Positions 5,057 to 5,985 of a DNA stretch of 5,985 bases are shown here, in pieces. Origin of the DNA: Candidatus Bathyarchaeum sp. (lineage in GTDB: Archaea > Thermoproteota > Bathyarchaeia > Bathyarchaeales > Bathyarchaeaceae); the NCBI GenBank assembly GCA_003096255.1, contig PIXS01000384.1:1-5985 (forward strand). The letters run 5' to 3'. Below the pieces are notes generated by a model. It saw nothing but the letters and a program-made list of their open reading frames with translations, had not been told where the DNA came from and ran no database searches. Positions within the stretch are counted from its first letter, which is position 1; each line of letters starts with the position of its first letter. The position numbers were made by a program, and so were the translations under genes.

Positions 5057-5985
5057 CTAGTTCATTTCGCAGTCTTTCAGCAATTTTTGCCAGCGGCGGT
5101 CAACTTCTTTCTGGATGTCTTCGAGAACGTGCTTGTTTTCGGGCTTGAAGAGGTGCCTGAATCTTCCCTGAGTCTTCAGGTACACATCCACTGGCTTCTT
5201 CTTCTCAGGTTTCATCGCTATTACTTTGCTTGGTGTCGACAACTTGTATTTGCCGTATTCGGCTTCCCATAGTGGAAAGACGCATGTTTCAACTGCTAGG
5301 CGGGCGATTTCAACAGATTTTCCTGTGGCGCTTCTCCAGCCTCTTGGGCATGGCGCAAAGGAGTGTAGGAATGCTGGTCCGTTTACTTCCATTCCTTTTC
5401 TGGCTTTTTTTACCATGTCTTTCCAGTGTGATATGCTGGCTGTGGCAACGTATGGCATATTGTGGGCTACCATTATGTCCGCTATGGGCTTCTTGTATTC
5501 CGCCTTGCCTGGGATAACGTTTCCTGCAGGCGAAGTTGTTGTCCATGCTCCATGTGGTGTGCCTCCACTTCTCTGTATTCCGGTGTTCATGTAGGCTTCG
5601 TTGTCGTAGAGCACATAGAGGAAGTCGTGTCCTCGCTCAACTGCGCCAGACAAGCCTTGAAAACCTATGTCAAAGGTTCCACCGTCTCCTGAAAAGGCAA
5701 CAACGTCCACATGCTCGTCTGGTATGCGCCCCTTCTTTCTTAGAATCTTCAGTGCAGACTCTATTCCTGCTGCGTTGGCTGCTGCGGTTTCGAAGGCGGT
5801 GTGTATCCACGGTATCTTCCATGCGGTGTATGGGTAGATAGTTGAGACTACTTCCATGCAGCCTGTGGAGTTGGTGGCTATGATTGGTCCTCTTGCTGCC
5901 TTCATTACAAGGCGAAGGGCTATTGCTGGACCGCATCCTGCGCAGGCTCGGTGTCCAGACAGAAACTTTTCTTCTGTTTGAGCAA
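5057..5985 (-). CDS. porB: Pyruvate:ferredoxin oxidoreductase beta subunit (PorB), 5' end outside the window
   Basis: Beta subunit of the cytoplasmic ferredoxin-dependent complex that interconverts pyruvate plus CoA with acetyl-CoA and CO2. It binds thiamine diphosphate and the proximal [4Fe-4S] cluster. 308 residues are visible, and the frame stays open to the right edge. From that edge the order is SGHRACAGCGPAIALR (two cluster Cys), then NSTGCMEV (third Cys), then SGDGGTFDIGFQGL with YDNEAYMNTG about 30 residues later (the GDG...N thiamine diphosphate motif), and APCPRGW (fourth Cys). The usual sequence before GHRACAGC is short, so only a few residues should be missing. The ATG at 5903-5905 is internal, because the first two cluster cysteines lie upstream of it. 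A related 2-oxoacid substrate is possible, but the sequence reads as PorB. In many archaea porB is last in porGDAB, which fits the terminator-like hairpin just after it and predicts porA beyond the right edge. Confidence 0.93.
   Translation of the reverse strand, partial: AQTEEKFLSGHRACAGCGPAIALRLVMKAARGPIIATNSTGCMEVVSTIYPYTAWKIPWIHTAFETAAANAAGIESALKILRKKGRIPDEHVDVVAFSGDGGTFDIGFQGLSGAVERGHDFLYVLYDNEAYMNTGIQRSGGTPHGAWTTTSPAGNVIPGKAEYKKPIADIMVAHNMPYVATASISHWKDMVKKARKGMEVNGPAFLHSFAPCPRGWRSATGKSVEIARLAVETCVFPLWEAEYGKYKLSTPSKVIAMKPEKKKPVDVYLKTQGRFRHLFKPENKHVLEDIQKEVDRRWQKLLKDCEMN

Noticed and set aside
5226..5594. 122-codon plus-strand open frame opposite porB
   Set aside because: It lies wholly opposite the thiamine diphosphate-binding part of porB and shows no family features.
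5903..5905. ATG as the start of porB
   Set aside because: The frame stays open upstream and encodes GHRACAGC with two of the four cluster cysteines, so this Met is internal.

Overview
The window looks like chromosomal DNA from an archaeon, most plausibly a Bathyarchaeia-like or related uncultured lineage; the lineage is my inference from gene content. The evidence for Archaea is a Sec61-beta/SecG-type translocon subunit, a DUF2070 membrane protein, a stand-alone ferredoxin-dependent 2-oxoacid oxidoreductase beta subunit, an LSm-like protein, AT-rich TATA-like boxes 25-35 bases before likely transcript starts, and TTG starts preceded by Shine-Dalgarno (SD) sequences. I see no mobile elements, CRISPR arrays, tRNAs or rRNAs.

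Layout. 1-1602 (minus strand): trpE followed by trpG, overlapping by four bases (ATGA); trpG runs off the left edge. 1603-1845: a divergent intergenic region with a TATA-like box for each side. 1846-2019 (plus): a 57-residue Sec61-beta gene. 2030-2311 (minus): an LSm-like small protein, convergent with Sec61-beta across a 10-base gap. 2312-2592: an intergenic region of 281 bases with a 12-base palindrome, a possible 32-residue hydrophobic peptide ORF, a T-tract, an orphan SD sequence and the promoter of the next gene. 2593-4416 (plus): a 607-residue DUF2070 membrane protein. 4490-4969 (plus): a ferritin-like four-helix protein. 4970-5056: a convergent intergenic region with a hairpin flanked by T-runs on both strands. 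5057-5985 (minus): porB, whose 5' end lies beyond the right edge.

Functionally this is mostly housekeeping. trpEG makes anthranilate from chorismate. PorB carries the thiamine diphosphate site and an iron-sulfur cluster for interconverting pyruvate and acetyl-CoA. Sec61-beta belongs to the protein-export channel. The parts not explained by known biochemistry are the DUF2070 protein, whose soluble domain has several His/Asp motifs that could form a catalytic or metal site, the LSm-like protein, and the ferritin-like protein with an altered helix-2 ligand motif. I did not find a convincing new multi-gene system.
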